A DNA stretch of 64,000 bases from Palsa-504 sp963795795 (GTDB lineage Bacteria; Actinomycetota; Actinomycetes; Streptosporangiales; Streptosporangiaceae): contig CAWCJS010000015.1 in assembly GCA_963795795.1 (NCBI GenBank), forward strand, positions 1-64,000. The letters are read 5' to 3'. The translations under genes were made by a program, and so were the position numbers. Under the pieces are notes generated by a model that was not told the DNA's origin, did no database searches, and was given only the letters and a program-made list of their open reading frames with translations. Below are positions 26,288 to 36,796 of the stretch, one piece after another (within the stretch, counting starts at the first letter, position 1; every line of letters starts with the position of its first letter).

Positions 26288-27885
26288 GGGAGGTTTCCCT
26301 TCTGCGCGGCGGTCGTACTGTAGCCGGGGGCGGGGTGCGCGGGCACCGGGTCGGTCTCGTGCACCTGCGACATCGTGACCCGAACGGCGGGGTTGATGAT
26401 GTCGAGCACCGGCTTGGGGTAGACCCCGACCCCGATGATCAGCACGATCAGCGGCGCCACGGCCAGCAGTTCGCGGGGCTTGAGGTCCTTCATCCCCTTC
26501 ACCTGGTCACGGACCGGCCCGCCCGCCACGCGCTGGTACATCCACAGGATGTAGATCGCGGCCAGGATGATCCCCGCGGTGGCCACGATGGCGGGCAGCT
26601 TGTACCGGGAGAACGTCCCAAGCAGGACGAGGAACTCGCTGACGAAGGTGGACAGCCCGGGCAGCGAGAGCCCCGCCAGGCCGGAGATCAGGAATAGCCC
26701 GGCCAGCAGCGGCGCGACCTGCTGCACCCCGCCGAAGTCCGCGATGCGGTCCGAGCCGCGCCGGGTGATCAGGAACCCGGCCAGGATGAACAGCGCGCCC
26801 GTGGCGAACCCGTGGTTGACCATGTACAGCGTCGCGCCGGTCACGCCCTGGCTGGTCATCGCGAAGACGCCGAGCGCGATGAAGCCGAAGTGCGAGATCG
26901 AGGTGTAGGCGATCAGCCGCTTCATGTCGGCCTGGCCGATCGCGACGATGGCGCCGTACAGGACCCCGATGACGGCCAGCGTGATGACCAGCGGCGTGAA
27001 GTACTTCGCGCCCGTCGGGAACAGCTCGAAGCAGTAGCGCAGCATCCCGAACGTGCCGACCTTGTCCAGCACGCCGACCAGCAGCACGGCCGCCCCGGGC
27101 TGCGCGGACGCGGCGGCGTCGGGCAGCCAGGTGTGGAACGGCCACAGCGGGGCCTTGATCGCGAACGCGATGAAGAACCCGAGGAACAGCCACTTCTGCA
27201 CGGTCGAGCTCAGCGACACGTTGATCAGCTCGCTGAACAGGAACGTCCCGTGGTGCCCGGTCGCGCCGCTGCGCGCCCCGTACACGTACAGCGCGATGAT
27301 CGCGACCAGCATGAGCAGCCCGCCGAGCAGGCTGTAGAGCAGGAACTTGACCGCCGCGTACTGCCGCTTGCCCGTGCCGTAGCTGCCGATCATGAAGTAC
27401 ATCGGGACCAGCATGGCCTCGAAGAACACGTAGAACAGGAAGACGTCGGTGGCCGCGAAGACCCCGATCATCATCGTCTCCAGGACCATCATCAGCGCGA
27501 AGTACGTCTTGACGCTGTGCCGGCCGGACTCCGCGTCGTTCCACGAGGCGAGGATCACCACCGGCATCAGCACCGCGGACATCGCGATCAGCACCAGCGC
27601 GATCCCGTCCACGCCGAGCGCGTAGTGCACGCCGAACGCCGGGATCCACGAGTAGGTCTCGGTGAACTGGTAGTTAGGCCCGCCGATCTGGAACCTGACC
27701 GCGATGATGAGCACCACGACCAGCGTCACCAGCGAGAACGCCAGCGCCAGCCACTTGGCCAGCGCCTCCCGCGCCCGGACGTCAACCGCGGCGCTGTCCT
27801 GCGGCAACCGGGGGACCAGCATGATCACGATCGCGCCGAGCAGCGGGGCCGCGCCCGCGACCGTCAGCCAGGGAAAGCCGTTCAC
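26284..27885 (-). CDS. nuoM: NADH-quinone oxidoreductase subunit M
   Basis: A 533-residue antiporter-like membrane subunit from GTG 27885, which overlaps the nuoL stop (CTAGTG). It has about 14 membrane helices with SWIPAFGVHYALGVDGIALVL, the pumping glutamate in FYVFFEAMLVPMYFMIG, KAPLWPFHTWLPDAAASAQ and ADMKRLIAYTSISHFGF. It carries protons in the membrane arm of complex I. Confidence 0.95.
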   Translation of the reverse strand: MNGFPWLTVAGAAPLLGAIVIMLVPRLPQDSAAVDVRAREALAKWLALAFSLVTLVVVLIIAVRFQIGGPNYQFTETYSWIPAFGVHYALGVDGIALVLIAMSAVLMPVVILASWNDAESGRHSVKTYFALMMVLETMMIGVFAATDVFLFYVFFEAMLVPMYFMIGSYGTGKRQYAAVKFLLYSLLGGLLMLVAIIALYVYGARSGATGHHGTFLFSELINVSLSSTVQKWLFLGFFIAFAIKAPLWPFHTWLPDAAASAQPGAAVLLVGVLDKVGTFGMLRYCFELFPTGAKYFTPLVITLAVIGVLYGAIVAIGQADMKRLIAYTSISHFGFIALGVFAMTSQGVTGATLYMVNHGFATGALFILAGFLITRRGSDRIADFGGVQQVAPLLAGLFLISGLAGLSLPGLSTFVSEFLVLLGTFSRYKLPAIVATAGIILAAIYILWMYQRVAGGPVRDQVKGMKDLKPRELLAVAPLIVLIIGVGVYPKPVLDIINPAVRVTMSQVHETDPVPAHPAPGYSTTAAQKGNLP

Positions 27886-29807
27886 TAGAGCCTCACCAGC
27901 AGGAGCAGGAAGACCAGCACGACGGCGCCGGCGTACATGAACAGCGCGTAGGTGCGGACGAAGCCGGTCTGAGCCCGGCGGGCCCGCCCGGAGGTGCCGC
28001 CGACCAGAGCGGCGAGCGAGTTGACCAGGCCGTCCACGCCCTTGTTGTCGAAGTACACCGACAGCCTGGTCAGCCACTGCCCGGGACGCATCAGGACCGA
28101 CTCGTTGAACGCGTCGCCGTACAGGTCCTTCCGGGCGGCGACGACCAGGGGGTTTCCTCGCGGCGCGGTCTCGGGCACCGGGACCCGGCCGTACATGACC
28201 CAGGCCAGGCCCGCGCCGGCCAGGGCGAGCACCAGAGCGATGACGCCCGGCAGGGTGAAGACGCCGTGCGAGGTGGGCGGCACCCCGGTGACCGGGCCGA
28301 GGAACTTCTCGAACCGCCGCCCGATGATCAGGAACCCGCCGGCGCCGACCGAACCCACCGCCAGCACAATCATGGGCCAGGTCATCACCGCGGGCGATTC
28401 GTGCGGGTGGGCAGCGGGATGCGCCTCCTGGGCCTGCGGCTCCTCGTCCTGCCACCGTGGCTTGCCGAAGAACGTCATCAGGACCATGCGGGTCATGTAG
28501 AACGCGGTGATCCCCGCGCCGAGGAGCGCGCAGGCCGCGAAGATCGGGCCGGCCGTGCCGCCCCGGTACCAGGCCGCCTCGATGATGCCGTCCTTGGTGA
28601 AGAACCCGGAGAACGGGTAGATCCCGATGATCGCGAGGTACGCGAGGATGAACGTGACGAACGTGACCGGCAGGAAGCGGGCCAGCCCGCCGTACCGCCG
28701 CATGTCCTGCTCGTCGTCCATGGCGTGGATCACGGACCCGGAGCCGAGGAACAGCCCGGCCTTGAAGAACCCGTGCGCGAGCAGGTGCGCGATCGCGAAC
28801 ACGTAACCCGCCGGGCCGAGCCCGGCGCCGAGCGTCATGTAGCCGATCTGGCTCATGGTCGACCCGGCCAGGGACTTCTTGATGTCGTCCTTGGCGCAGC
28901 CGATGATCGCGCCCCACAGCAGCGTCACCGCGCCCACGATCGCGATGGCCAGCCGGGCGTCGGGGGTCAGGGCCAGGATCGGGTTGGACCGGACCAGCAG
29001 GTAGACCCCGGCGGTGACCATGGTCGCCGCGTGGATCAGCGCCGACACCGGGGTCGGGCCCTCCATGGCGTCGAGCAGCCAGGACTGCAGCGGCACCTGG
29101 GCGGACTTCCCGCAGGCGCCCAGCAGCAGGAGCAGCCCGAGCGCGGTGGCCACCCCGCTGCCCCCGGAGCGCACCGAGCCGAACACCCCGGTGAACGACA
29201 CCGTGCCGAACTCGGCGAACATCAGGAAGATGGCCAGGGTGAGCCCGGCGTCGCCGACCCGGTTGACGACGAACGCCTTCTTCGCGGCGACCGCGGCCGA
29301 GTTCTTGAACTGCCAGAACCCGATCAGCAGGTAGGACGCCAGGCCGACGCCCTCCCACCCGATGTACAGGCCGAGGTAGTTATCGGCCAGCACGAGCAGC
29401 AGCATGGCGGCGATGAACAGGTTCAGGTAGCCGAAGAACCGCCGCCGGTCGCGGTCGTGGGCCATGTAGCCGACCGAGTAGATGATGATCAGCGAGCCGA
29501 CCCCGGTGATCAGGAGCATGAAGCTGGCCGACAGCGGGTCCACCAGGATCCCCATGCTGACCTGGAAGCCGCCCACCGGGATGTAGGAGAACAGGTGCAG
29601 GTCCTGGCTGCGGTCGCGGTCCCCGAGGAGCGCGAAGAAGGCGATCACGGCGTAGACGAACGAGGCGACCGGCATGGCGACCCCGAGCAGGTGCCCCCAT
29701 TTGTCGGTGCGCCGCCCGCCGACCAGGAGCACGACCGCACCGAAGATCGGGAAGGCGAGCAGCAGCCACGAGGCCCGCAGCACGCCAGTCGCCGCAATGG
29801 TGGTCAC
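27885..29807 (-). CDS. nuoL: NADH-quinone oxidoreductase subunit L
   Basis: A 640-residue distal antiporter subunit, with LVDPLSASFMLLITGVGSLI, IGWEGVGLASYLLIGFW, KSAQVPLQSWLLDAMEGPTP and VSALIHAATMVTAGVYLLVRS, then DDIKKSLAGSTMSQIGYM. The C-terminal lateral helix and final transmembrane anchor (LFMYAGAVVLVFLLLLVRL) are present. It starts at ATG 29807, 12 bases after nuoK. Confidence 0.95.
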   Translation of the reverse strand: MTTIAATGVLRASWLLLAFPIFGAVVLLVGGRRTDKWGHLLGVAMPVASFVYAVIAFFALLGDRDRSQDLHLFSYIPVGGFQVSMGILVDPLSASFMLLITGVGSLIIIYSVGYMAHDRDRRRFFGYLNLFIAAMLLLVLADNYLGLYIGWEGVGLASYLLIGFWQFKNSAAVAAKKAFVVNRVGDAGLTLAIFLMFAEFGTVSFTGVFGSVRSGGSGVATALGLLLLLGACGKSAQVPLQSWLLDAMEGPTPVSALIHAATMVTAGVYLLVRSNPILALTPDARLAIAIVGAVTLLWGAIIGCAKDDIKKSLAGSTMSQIGYMTLGAGLGPAGYVFAIAHLLAHGFFKAGLFLGSGSVIHAMDDEQDMRRYGGLARFLPVTFVTFILAYLAIIGIYPFSGFFTKDGIIEAAWYRGGTAGPIFAACALLGAGITAFYMTRMVLMTFFGKPRWQDEEPQAQEAHPAAHPHESPAVMTWPMIVLAVGSVGAGGFLIIGRRFEKFLGPVTGVPPTSHGVFTLPGVIALVLALAGAGLAWVMYGRVPVPETAPRGNPLVVAARKDLYGDAFNESVLMRPGQWLTRLSVYFDNKGVDGLVNSLAALVGGTSGRARRAQTGFVRTYALFMYAGAVVLVFLLLLVRL

Positions 29808-29819
29808 GTCGTCATCCCC

Positions 29820-30119
29820 TCAGTACTTGAGCAGGTTGGCGTCGTCCACCGACGCTGACCTGCGGGCCCGGTAGATCGCCATCAGGATCGCGAGGCCGAC
29901 GACGACCTCGGCGGCCGCCACCACCATGACGAAGAACGCGATGACCTGGCCGTGCAGGTTGCCCCACATGTTGGCGAACGCGACGAACGCCAGGTTGCAC
30001 GCGTTCAGCATGAGCTCAACGCACATGAAGATCACGATGGCGTTGCGCCGCACGAGCACGCCGACGCCGCCGATCACGAACAGGAGCACGGAAAGCGTGA
30101 CGTAATAGACCGGGCTCAT
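29820..30119 (-). CDS. nuoK: NADH-quinone oxidoreductase subunit K
   Basis: A 99-residue subunit with three membrane helices (YYVTLSVLLFVIGGVGVLVR, AIVIFMCVELMLNACNLAFV, GQVIAFFVMVVAAAEVVVGL). The two buried glutamates of the proton path, in CVELMLN and AAAEVVVGLA, are present. It overlaps nuoJ by 4 nt. Confidence 0.95.
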   Translation of the reverse strand: MSPVYYVTLSVLLFVIGGVGVLVRRNAIVIFMCVELMLNACNLAFVAFANMWGNLHGQVIAFFVMVVAAAEVVVGLAILMAIYRARRSASVDDANLLKY

Positions 30120-30934
30120 GATTCGGTCTCCCCTGCCTGGGTGAGCTCCCGCTCCAGGGCTTCGGCCGTAATCGCCACTCTTTCTTCAGCCGGAACGAAC
30201 TGTGGTGCTTCTGTCACGTCGCGCGGGGACAGCACGGTGCTCACCGAAAGATCGGAGGTCGTGCCGTCGGGGAGCAGGGCGGGCCGGTCGGCGGCGTCAT
30301 GCAGCGCGTAGACACCGGGCGGCGGATCGGGCGCCAGCTGGCCGCTGGCCAGCCGGCGCGCGGCGAGTTCCCGCTGCGTGGGCCGGGGTACCGTGCGCTC
30401 GCGGTGCGCCAGCACCATCGCCCCGAGCGCCGCCGTGATCAGCAGCGCCCCGGTGGCCTCGAATGGGAACACGTAGGTGGTGAAGATCAGCGTGGCGATC
30501 CCGGACAGGTTGCCCGTTCCGTTCGCCGCGGTCGCCGGGGCCGCGGGCCCGAGGGCGGCGTGCCCGATGCCCAGGACCAGTAGCACGAACAGGCCGATGG
30601 CGAACAGGCCCGTCCACTGGCGCTGGCCCTTGATGTTTTCCACGATCGAGTCCGACGAGCTGATGCCGATGAGCATCAGGACGAAGAGGAACAGCATGAG
30701 GACCGCGCCGGTGTACACAATGATCTGGACGAACGCCAGGAACGGCGCGCCCAGCATCGCGTACATCGTGGCCAGGCAGAGCATGACCACGGCCAGCATG
30801 ATGGCGCAGTGCACCGCCCGCCTGACCAGGATCAAGGACACGGCGGCGCCCGACGAGACGATGGCGAGGATCCACCACACGATGTGCTGCGTGATGGCGT
30901 CGGCGTTGGGTCCTGCCGCGAAGACGTGGGTCAT
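30116..30934 (-). CDS. nuoJ: NADH-quinone oxidoreductase subunit J
   Basis: A 272-residue membrane subunit with five helices in the first 175 residues (IVWWILAIVSSGAAVSLILV, VHCAIMLAVVMLCLATMYAM, FLAFVQIIVYTGAVLMLFLF with the conserved Tyr, then two more). A hydrophilic C-terminal tail of about 95 residues is longer than in E. coli NuoJ but usual in actinomycetes. Confidence 0.93.
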   Translation of the reverse strand: MTHVFAAGPNADAITQHIVWWILAIVSSGAAVSLILVRRAVHCAIMLAVVMLCLATMYAMLGAPFLAFVQIIVYTGAVLMLFLFVLMLIGISSSDSIVENIKGQRQWTGLFAIGLFVLLVLGIGHAALGPAAPATAANGTGNLSGIATLIFTTYVFPFEATGALLITAALGAMVLAHRERTVPRPTQRELAARRLASGQLAPDPPPGVYALHDAADRPALLPDGTTSDLSVSTVLSPRDVTEAPQFVPAEERVAITAEALERELTQAGETES

Positions 30935-31582
30935 TGGCCCTCACCCCAATCCGGGTACGCCTCGCGGACCTCGGGCGGGGCCCACGACAGGGATTCGTCC
31001 GGGGAGTCGGCCGAGACCGCCGGGCCGGACGGCCCGCCCGGCCCGGCCATCCCGGGCGCGCCTAGGGCCGTCGCTGAGCCCGGCCGCGCCCAGGAGGTAG
31101 TAGTCCTTCTCGCGCTCGCCGAGGCGCATCGGGTGAGGCGGGGCCTCCATCCCGTCCGCCAGCGGGACGAGCAGCTGCTCCTTGGTCCAGATCAGGTTTT
31201 CCCGGCTGTCGTCGGCGATCTCGTACTCGTTGGTCATGGTCAGCGCGCGCGTCGGGCAGGCCTCGATGCACATGCCGCACAAGATGCACCGCAGGTAGTT
31301 GATCTGGTAGACGTGCCCGTACCGCTCGCCAGGCGAGAACCGGGCCTCCGGCGTGTTGTCCCGGCCCTCGACGTAGATGGCGTCCGCCGGGCAGGCCCAG
31401 GCGCACAGCTCGCACCCGATGCACTTCTCCAGCCCGTCCGGCCAGCGGTTGAGCTGGTGGTGGCCGTGGAACCGCGGCGCGGTCGGCTTCTTGACCTCCG
31501 GGTACTCGATGGTCTCGACCTTCCTGAACATCTCGTGGAAGGTGACCCCGAACCCCTTGACCGGGTTGAGGAAATCAAGCAC
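30931..31582 (-). CDS. nuoI: NADH-quinone oxidoreductase subunit I, frameshift near the C-terminus
   Basis: A two-[4Fe-4S] ferredoxin-like subunit that passes electrons to NuoB. The cluster motifs are CIGCELCAWACP and CILCGMCIEACP. Up to YYLLGAAG (about 31085) the frame is normal. The frame as sequenced then gives a Gly/Arg/Pro-rich tail ending at 30941. The adjacent frame gives the more natural tail ending PPEVREAYPDWGEGQ, with its TGA (30933-30931) overlapping the nuoJ start. One base is therefore probably wrong near 31075. Confidence 0.9.
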
Positions 31583-32936
31583 CTGTGACCTCCTTGGGGG
31601 AGGTGCCCGTATTACTGAGCTCCGCCTCGGTCCCGACGCCGACGCCGTGGTAGTGCGGCAGGTCGAGCGGGGGCACCGGGAAGGCGGGTCCGCGAGCCTG
31701 ACCGTACACCGACCCGGTGGCAGGCTCGGATTCGGCGGTCGCCGCGTACCTGGCGGCCCGTTGCTGGGCGGCGCTGTCCCACATCCAGGCCAGCGCCATG
31801 ATGATCACGATGACGAAGCCGAACACCACGTACGGGGCCTTGTCGTGGGTGTCGAGCCGCCAGGCGCGCACGGTCGCGATCAGCAGGATCCAGACGATGG
31901 ACACCGGGATGAGGACCTTCCAGCCGATGGCCATCAGCTGGTCGTACCGCACCCGGGGCAGGGTCCCGCGCAACCAGATGTAGCAGAACAGGATGATGAA
32001 GACCTTGATCAGGAACCACAACACCGGCCACCAGCCGCGGTTCGCGCTCGCCCACAGCGACAGCGGCCACGGCGCCCGCCAGCCGCCGAGGAACAGCGTG
32101 GTGGCCAGGGCGGCGACCGTGGTCATGTTGACGTACTCGGCGAGGTAGAACATCGCGAACTTCATCGACGAGTACTCGGTGTGATAGCCGGCGACGAGCT
32201 CGCCTTCGCCCTCTGGCAGGTCGAACGGCAGCCTATTGGTCTCGCCGACCATGGTGAACAGGTAGATCACAAACGAGACCGGCAGCAGCCACGCGTACCA
32301 TTCGTGCTGCTGGGCACTCACGATCGCGCTGGTCGACAGGGAGCCCGCGTACAGGAACACGGCCACGAACGCGAGCCCCATCGCGATCTCGTAGCTGATC
32401 ACCTGCGCGGCGGAGCGCAGCGCGCCGAGCAGCGAGTACGGCGACCCCGAGGCCCAGCCGGCCAGCACGATCCCGTAGACGCCGATCGAGCTCATCGCGA
32501 GCACCAGCAGGACCGCCACTGGCAGGTCAGCGACCTGCAGCGGGGTCTGGTGGTGGAAGATCGAGACCTCAGGGCCCCACGGGATGATCGCGAAGCTGAC
32601 GAAGGCGGGAGCGGCCGACACGATGGGCGCGACGACGAACACCAGCTTGTCCGCGCTCCGCGGGACGATGTCCTCCTTGAGCGGCAGCTTGAGCGCGTCC
32701 GCGATCGGCTGCAGCAGGCCGAAGGGCCCGGCCCGGTTCGGGCCCGGCCGGTTCTGCATCCGGCCGATGACCCGGCGTTCCGCCCAGATCATGAACATGG
32801 TCGTCAGCAGCAGGAAGACGAAGACGATGCCGACCTTGAGCAGCACCAGCCACCAGATGAGCTGGTTGAAGTCGCTGAGCGTCGGGTTGGTCGCGGGCGC
32901 CGCGAGCAGGTGCTGCAGCGCCGCGTGGTCCGTCAT
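31575..32936 (-). CDS. nuoH: NADH-quinone oxidoreductase subunit H
   Basis: A 453-residue membrane subunit with eight core helices that, with NuoB and NuoD, builds the quinone site: AERRVIGRMQNRPGPNRAGP, then GLLQPIADALKLPLKE, and LPFDLPEGEGELVAGYHTEY. The last 60 residues form a cytoplasmic tail that is variable in actinomycetes. The 3' end overlaps nuoI by 8 nt and the 5' end overlaps nuoG by 4 nt. Confidence 0.95.
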   Translation of the reverse strand: MTDHAALQHLLAAPATNPTLSDFNQLIWWLVLLKVGIVFVFLLLTTMFMIWAERRVIGRMQNRPGPNRAGPFGLLQPIADALKLPLKEDIVPRSADKLVFVVAPIVSAAPAFVSFAIIPWGPEVSIFHHQTPLQVADLPVAVLLVLAMSSIGVYGIVLAGWASGSPYSLLGALRSAAQVISYEIAMGLAFVAVFLYAGSLSTSAIVSAQQHEWYAWLLPVSFVIYLFTMVGETNRLPFDLPEGEGELVAGYHTEYSSMKFAMFYLAEYVNMTTVAALATTLFLGGWRAPWPLSLWASANRGWWPVLWFLIKVFIILFCYIWLRGTLPRVRYDQLMAIGWKVLIPVSIVWILLIATVRAWRLDTHDKAPYVVFGFVIVIIMALAWMWDSAAQQRAARYAATAESEPATGSVYGQARGPAFPVPPLDLPHYHGVGVGTEAELSNTGTSPKEVTGA

Positions 32937-35449
32937 TCCGGCCTCCTCAGCGTGACCGTGGCGCCATGCCCGGCGGCGAGTTCCGCGCGGATGGTCGAGC
33001 CGGCGTGCTCCGTCCTGGCCCCCTGGGGCAGCCCGGCGGACGGGAGCCAGACCACGTGGTCGGCCATCGGCACGACCTCGACCGGAACCGTCACCGAGCC
33101 CCGGTCCGTGGCCACGGTTACCTTATCGCCATCGGCCGCCCCGGCTTCGGCGGCGGTGGCCGCGGACATCCTGGCCACCACGGGCCTGGCCGTGCCGGCC
33201 AGCGCAGGCTCGCCGTCCTGCATCCGCCCGCTATCCAGCAGCTGGTGCCACGTCGCCAGCCTCACGTCGAGGACGCCTGACTCATCGAAGTGGTGGGCTG
33301 GAGGCGGGCCGGGCCACTCGCCGGTAACCGCGGGCGGCTCCGGGCGCGTGCCGCGCCAGGTGCCGAGCGCGGCGAGCTCCGCGCGCGCGGCCGCGGCGTC
33401 GGGCAGGCCCAGGTGCACGTCCATCTGGTCGGCGATCGCGCCGAGCACGTAGAGGTCGGTGCGGACCTCGGGGACGCTCAAGCGCCTCGGCCGAACGAGC
33501 CGCCGCGTCCTTCCCAGTTCACGAACGTCCCGGCCTTCTCGGCCACGGCGGCGACAGGGAATACCACGTCCGCGCGGTCGGTAACCGCGCTGGCCCGGAG
33601 CTCGATGCTGACCACGAAGGGCGACATCTCGATGGCGTGCAGCGCGGCCCCGGGATCGGGCAGGTCGGCGGGATCGACCCCGGCTACCACCAGGGCCCCG
33701 AGTTCACCATCGGCGGCGGCGAGTATCGCCGCGGTGTCGCGTCCCGGCCTGCCGGGTAGCGAACTCTTGCCCCAGGCCCTGGCCACCTCGGTGCGCGCCG
33801 CGGCGTCGGTCACCGGCCGCCCCATGGGCAGCATGCCCGGTAGGGCTCCCGCCTCGACGGCGCCCCGTTCGCCCGCCCGACGCGGAACCCAGGCGATCTG
33901 GGCGCCTGATGCGACCGCGAGCCTGGCCGCGGCCGCGAGCGCGCCCGGCACCTCGGCGAGCCGCTCGCCGACCAGGATCACCGCGCCTGGCGCCCGGAGC
34001 GCCTGCCCGCCCCGCTGCCACGCCTGCTCTGCCGGTTCCCCACTGGCCGGCTTCCAGCCGGGCGCGATGGCCGCGCCGCCGGCCGCGAGCGCGGTCAGCG
34101 CGCTTGCTTCGTCTCCCGGCATGGTGGCCAGCAGCTCACCGGACAGCTTGACCACGCCTGGGCTGGCCAGCGCCGCGATGGAGAACACCGGCAGGCGGCG
34201 GCGCCTGACCGCCTTGCGCAGGCGGAGGAAGACGATCGGGCGACTCGTCCTCCGGCTCGAATCCGGCCAGCAGCACGGCGGGCGCCTGCTCCAGGTCGGC
34301 GTAGCTGACGTCGATCCCGCGCCCGGCCACGCAGGCCGCGAGGAACTGCTCCTCCTCGGGCGAGTGCGGGCGAGCGCGCATGTCCACGTCGTTGGTGTCC
34401 AGGGCGACCCGGGCGAACTTCGCGTAGGCGTACGCGTCCTCCAGGGTCAGCCGGCCGCCGGTCAGCACGCCCACGCCCCGCGGTCCCGCCGGATCCGCGT
34501 CGCGGGCGGCGGCGAGCCCGGCGGCGGCCGCGGCCAGCGCGTGCGGCCAGGACGCCGGGACGAGCACCCCCCGCTCGTCCCGGACCAGCGGGGTGGTCAG
34601 CCGGTCGGGCTGGGTCGCGTAGGTGAACGCCCAGCGGCCCTTGTCGCAGTTCCATTCCTCGTTGACGGCAGGGTCTTCGCCCGCCAGGCGCCGCATCACC
34701 CGGCCGCGCCTGACGTCGGTCCGCTGCCGGCACCCGGCGGCGCAGTGCTCGCACACGCTCGGCACCGACTTCAGGTCGAACGGCCGGGACCGGAACCGGT
34801 ACGCGGCGCCGGTCAGCGCGCCCACCGGGCAGACCTGCACGGTGTTGCCGGAGAAGTAGGAGTTGAACGGCTTGCCCTCGGCGGTGCCGATCATCTGCGC
34901 CGGGCCGCGCCCCAGGAAATCGATGAACGCGTCCCCGGCGATCTCCTCCGACGTCCTCGTGCACCGGGTGCACGAGATGCACCGCTCGCGGTCCAGCAGC
35001 ACCTCGGTGGAGATGGCGACCGGCTTTTCGAAGGTCCGCTTCTCGTAGGTGAACCGGGTCTCGCCCTGGCCGTTGGACATGGCCTGGTTCTGCAGCGGGC
35101 ACTCGCCGCCCTTGTCGCACATCGGGCAGTCCAGCGGGTGGTTGATGAGCAGGAACTCCATCACGCCGCGCTGCGCCTTCTCCGCGACCGCGGAGGTGAG
35201 CTGGGTCCGCACCACCATGCCCTCCGAGCACGGGGTGATGCACGCCGCCGGCGGCTTGTTCTGGCCCTCCACCTCGACCAGGCACTGCCGGCAGGCGGCG
35301 ATCGGTTCGAGCAGCGGATGGTCGCAGAACCGCGGGATGGCGATGCCGAGCAGTTCGGCGGCCCGGATGATCAGCATGCCCTTCGGCACCGTGATCTCGA
35401 ACCCGTCGATGGTGACGGTAACCGTGTCCTGCGTGGTCTGGACGGTCAT
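32933..35449 (-). CDS. nuoG: NADH-quinone oxidoreductase subunit G, two frameshifts
   Basis: ATG 35449 (MTVQTTQDTVTVTIDG). The N-terminal [2Fe-2S] site (CDHPLLEPIAACRQCLVEVEG) is followed by CPMCDKGGECPLQNQAM and CISCTRCTR, then the molybdopterin-type domain with CEHCAAGCRQ. The frame breaks near 34238, where an extra C turns ESPIVFLRLRKAV into ESPDRLPPP. It breaks again near 33485 (after SFGRGA, resuming SVPEVRTDLYVLG) and then runs to 32933. All pieces are collinear with a normal protein of about 838 residues. Electron transfer from NuoF to NuoI passes through it. The breaks probably reflect base errors. Confidence 0.88.
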
Positions 35450-36796
35450 GCCGTGCTCCCTGCTGTCCGCCCAGGGGGACGACCCCCCGGAGGCGCCGAG
35501 GCCTTCGGCCCATACGGTCGAGGCCGCCGGGTCGAAGGGGCAGCCGCCCTCCTTCTGGTGCTGCAGGAACTCGTCCCTGAAGTAGCGGACGGCGGAGGTG
35601 ACCGGGCGGCGTCGCGCTGTCGCCGAGCGCGCAGAACGCGCGGCCGGTGATGTTGTTGCAGATGTCCAGGAGCTTCTCGAGGTCTTCCTCGGTGCCCTTA
35701 CCGTGTTCCAGCTGCTCCAGGAGGCGGACCATCCAGAACGTGCCCTCCCGGCACGGCGTGCATTTCCCGCACGACTCGTGCTGGTAGAACTCGGTCCAGC
35801 GGAGCACCACACCGACGACGCAGGTCGTCTCGTCGAAGATCTGCACCGACCTGGTGCCGAGCGCGGACCCGGCGGCGGCGACCGACTCGAAGTCCAGCGG
35901 CACGTCCAGGTGCTGGTCGGTCAGTATCCCCGCCGACGAGCCGCCGGCGGTCCAGAACTTCAGGCGGTGGCTGCCCCGCATTCCGCCGGATAGGTCGAGT
36001 AGCTCGCGCAGCGTAGTGCCGAGCGGAGCCTCGTACGTGCCCGGCGTCGCCACGTGGCCGGACAGGTTGAAGATCCCGCACCCCTTGGACTTCTCGGTGC
36101 CCATGCCGGCGAACCAGTCGGCCCCGTTCAGCAGGATCGACGGCACGCTGGCGATCGACTCCACGTTGTTCACGTTCGTCGGGAGGGCGTACACGCCGGC
36201 CACGGCCGGGAACGGCGGCTTGTAACGTGGCAGCCCGCGCTTGCCCTCCAGCGAGTCCAGCAGCGCCGTCTCCTCGCCGCAGATGTAGGCTCCGGCTCCG
36301 GCGTGGATGATCACGTCCAAGTTGAACCCGGAGCCGAGGATGTCCTGGCCGAGGAAGCCGGCTTCGTACGCTTCCTGCACCGCGTGCCGCAACCGCCGGA
36401 TGACGTGCAGCACCTCGCCCCTGACGTAGATGAACGCGTGGCTGGCCCCGATCGCGTACGCGGCGATGGCCGCGCCCTCGATGAGCGTGTGCGGCGTGGC
36501 CATCATCAGCGGGACGTCCTTGCAGGCGCCCGGTTCGGATTCGTCCGCGTTGACGACCAGGTAGTGCGGCTTGGTGTCGCCTCGCGGCAGGAAGCCCCAC
36601 TTCACGCCGGTCGGGAAGCGGCCCCGCCGCGGCCGCGCAATCCGGAGCTCTTCACGATCGCGGTGACCTCGTCGGGCGCCATGCCGAGCGCCTTCGGCAG
36701 CGCCTGCCAGCCGCCGGCCCGCCGGTACCCGTCGATGGTGAAGATGTCGGGCTGGTCCCAGTCCGCGGTCAGCACCGGGGTCAGGGTGTCGGTCAC
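35450..36796 (-). CDS. nuoF: NADH-quinone oxidoreductase subunit F, two frameshifts and no stop before nuoG
   Basis: GTG 36796 overlaps the nuoE stop. FMN/NADH-binding segments are SSGLRGRGGA then PTGVKWGFLPR, the YLVVNADESEPGACKD loop, and GAGAYICGEETALLDSLEGK. The [4Fe-4S] motif is ESCGKCTPCREG. Breaks: near 36612 (GCCGCTTCC where GCCGGCTTCC is expected for AGFPTG) and near 35608 (CCC for CC, before VTSAVRYFRDEF). After CPFDPAASTVW the frame reads GLGASGGSSPWADSREHG and passes without a stop into the nuoG ATG. A GC hairpin repeat lies in this segment. A true NuoF-NuoG fusion is less likely than a missed stop. Confidence 0.87.
35474..35490. repeat. GC hairpin repeat at the nuoF-nuoG junction
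   Basis: GGGGG-ACGA-CCCCCC, the same module as at 44540 and 46379. It lies in the segment that joins nuoF to nuoG without a stop codon. Confidence 0.45.

Noticed and set aside
26284..29358. A 1,024-residue frame covering nuoM with a long N-terminal extension
   Set aside because: The extension is out-of-frame translation of nuoL. NuoM starts at GTG 27885 overlapping the nuoL stop.
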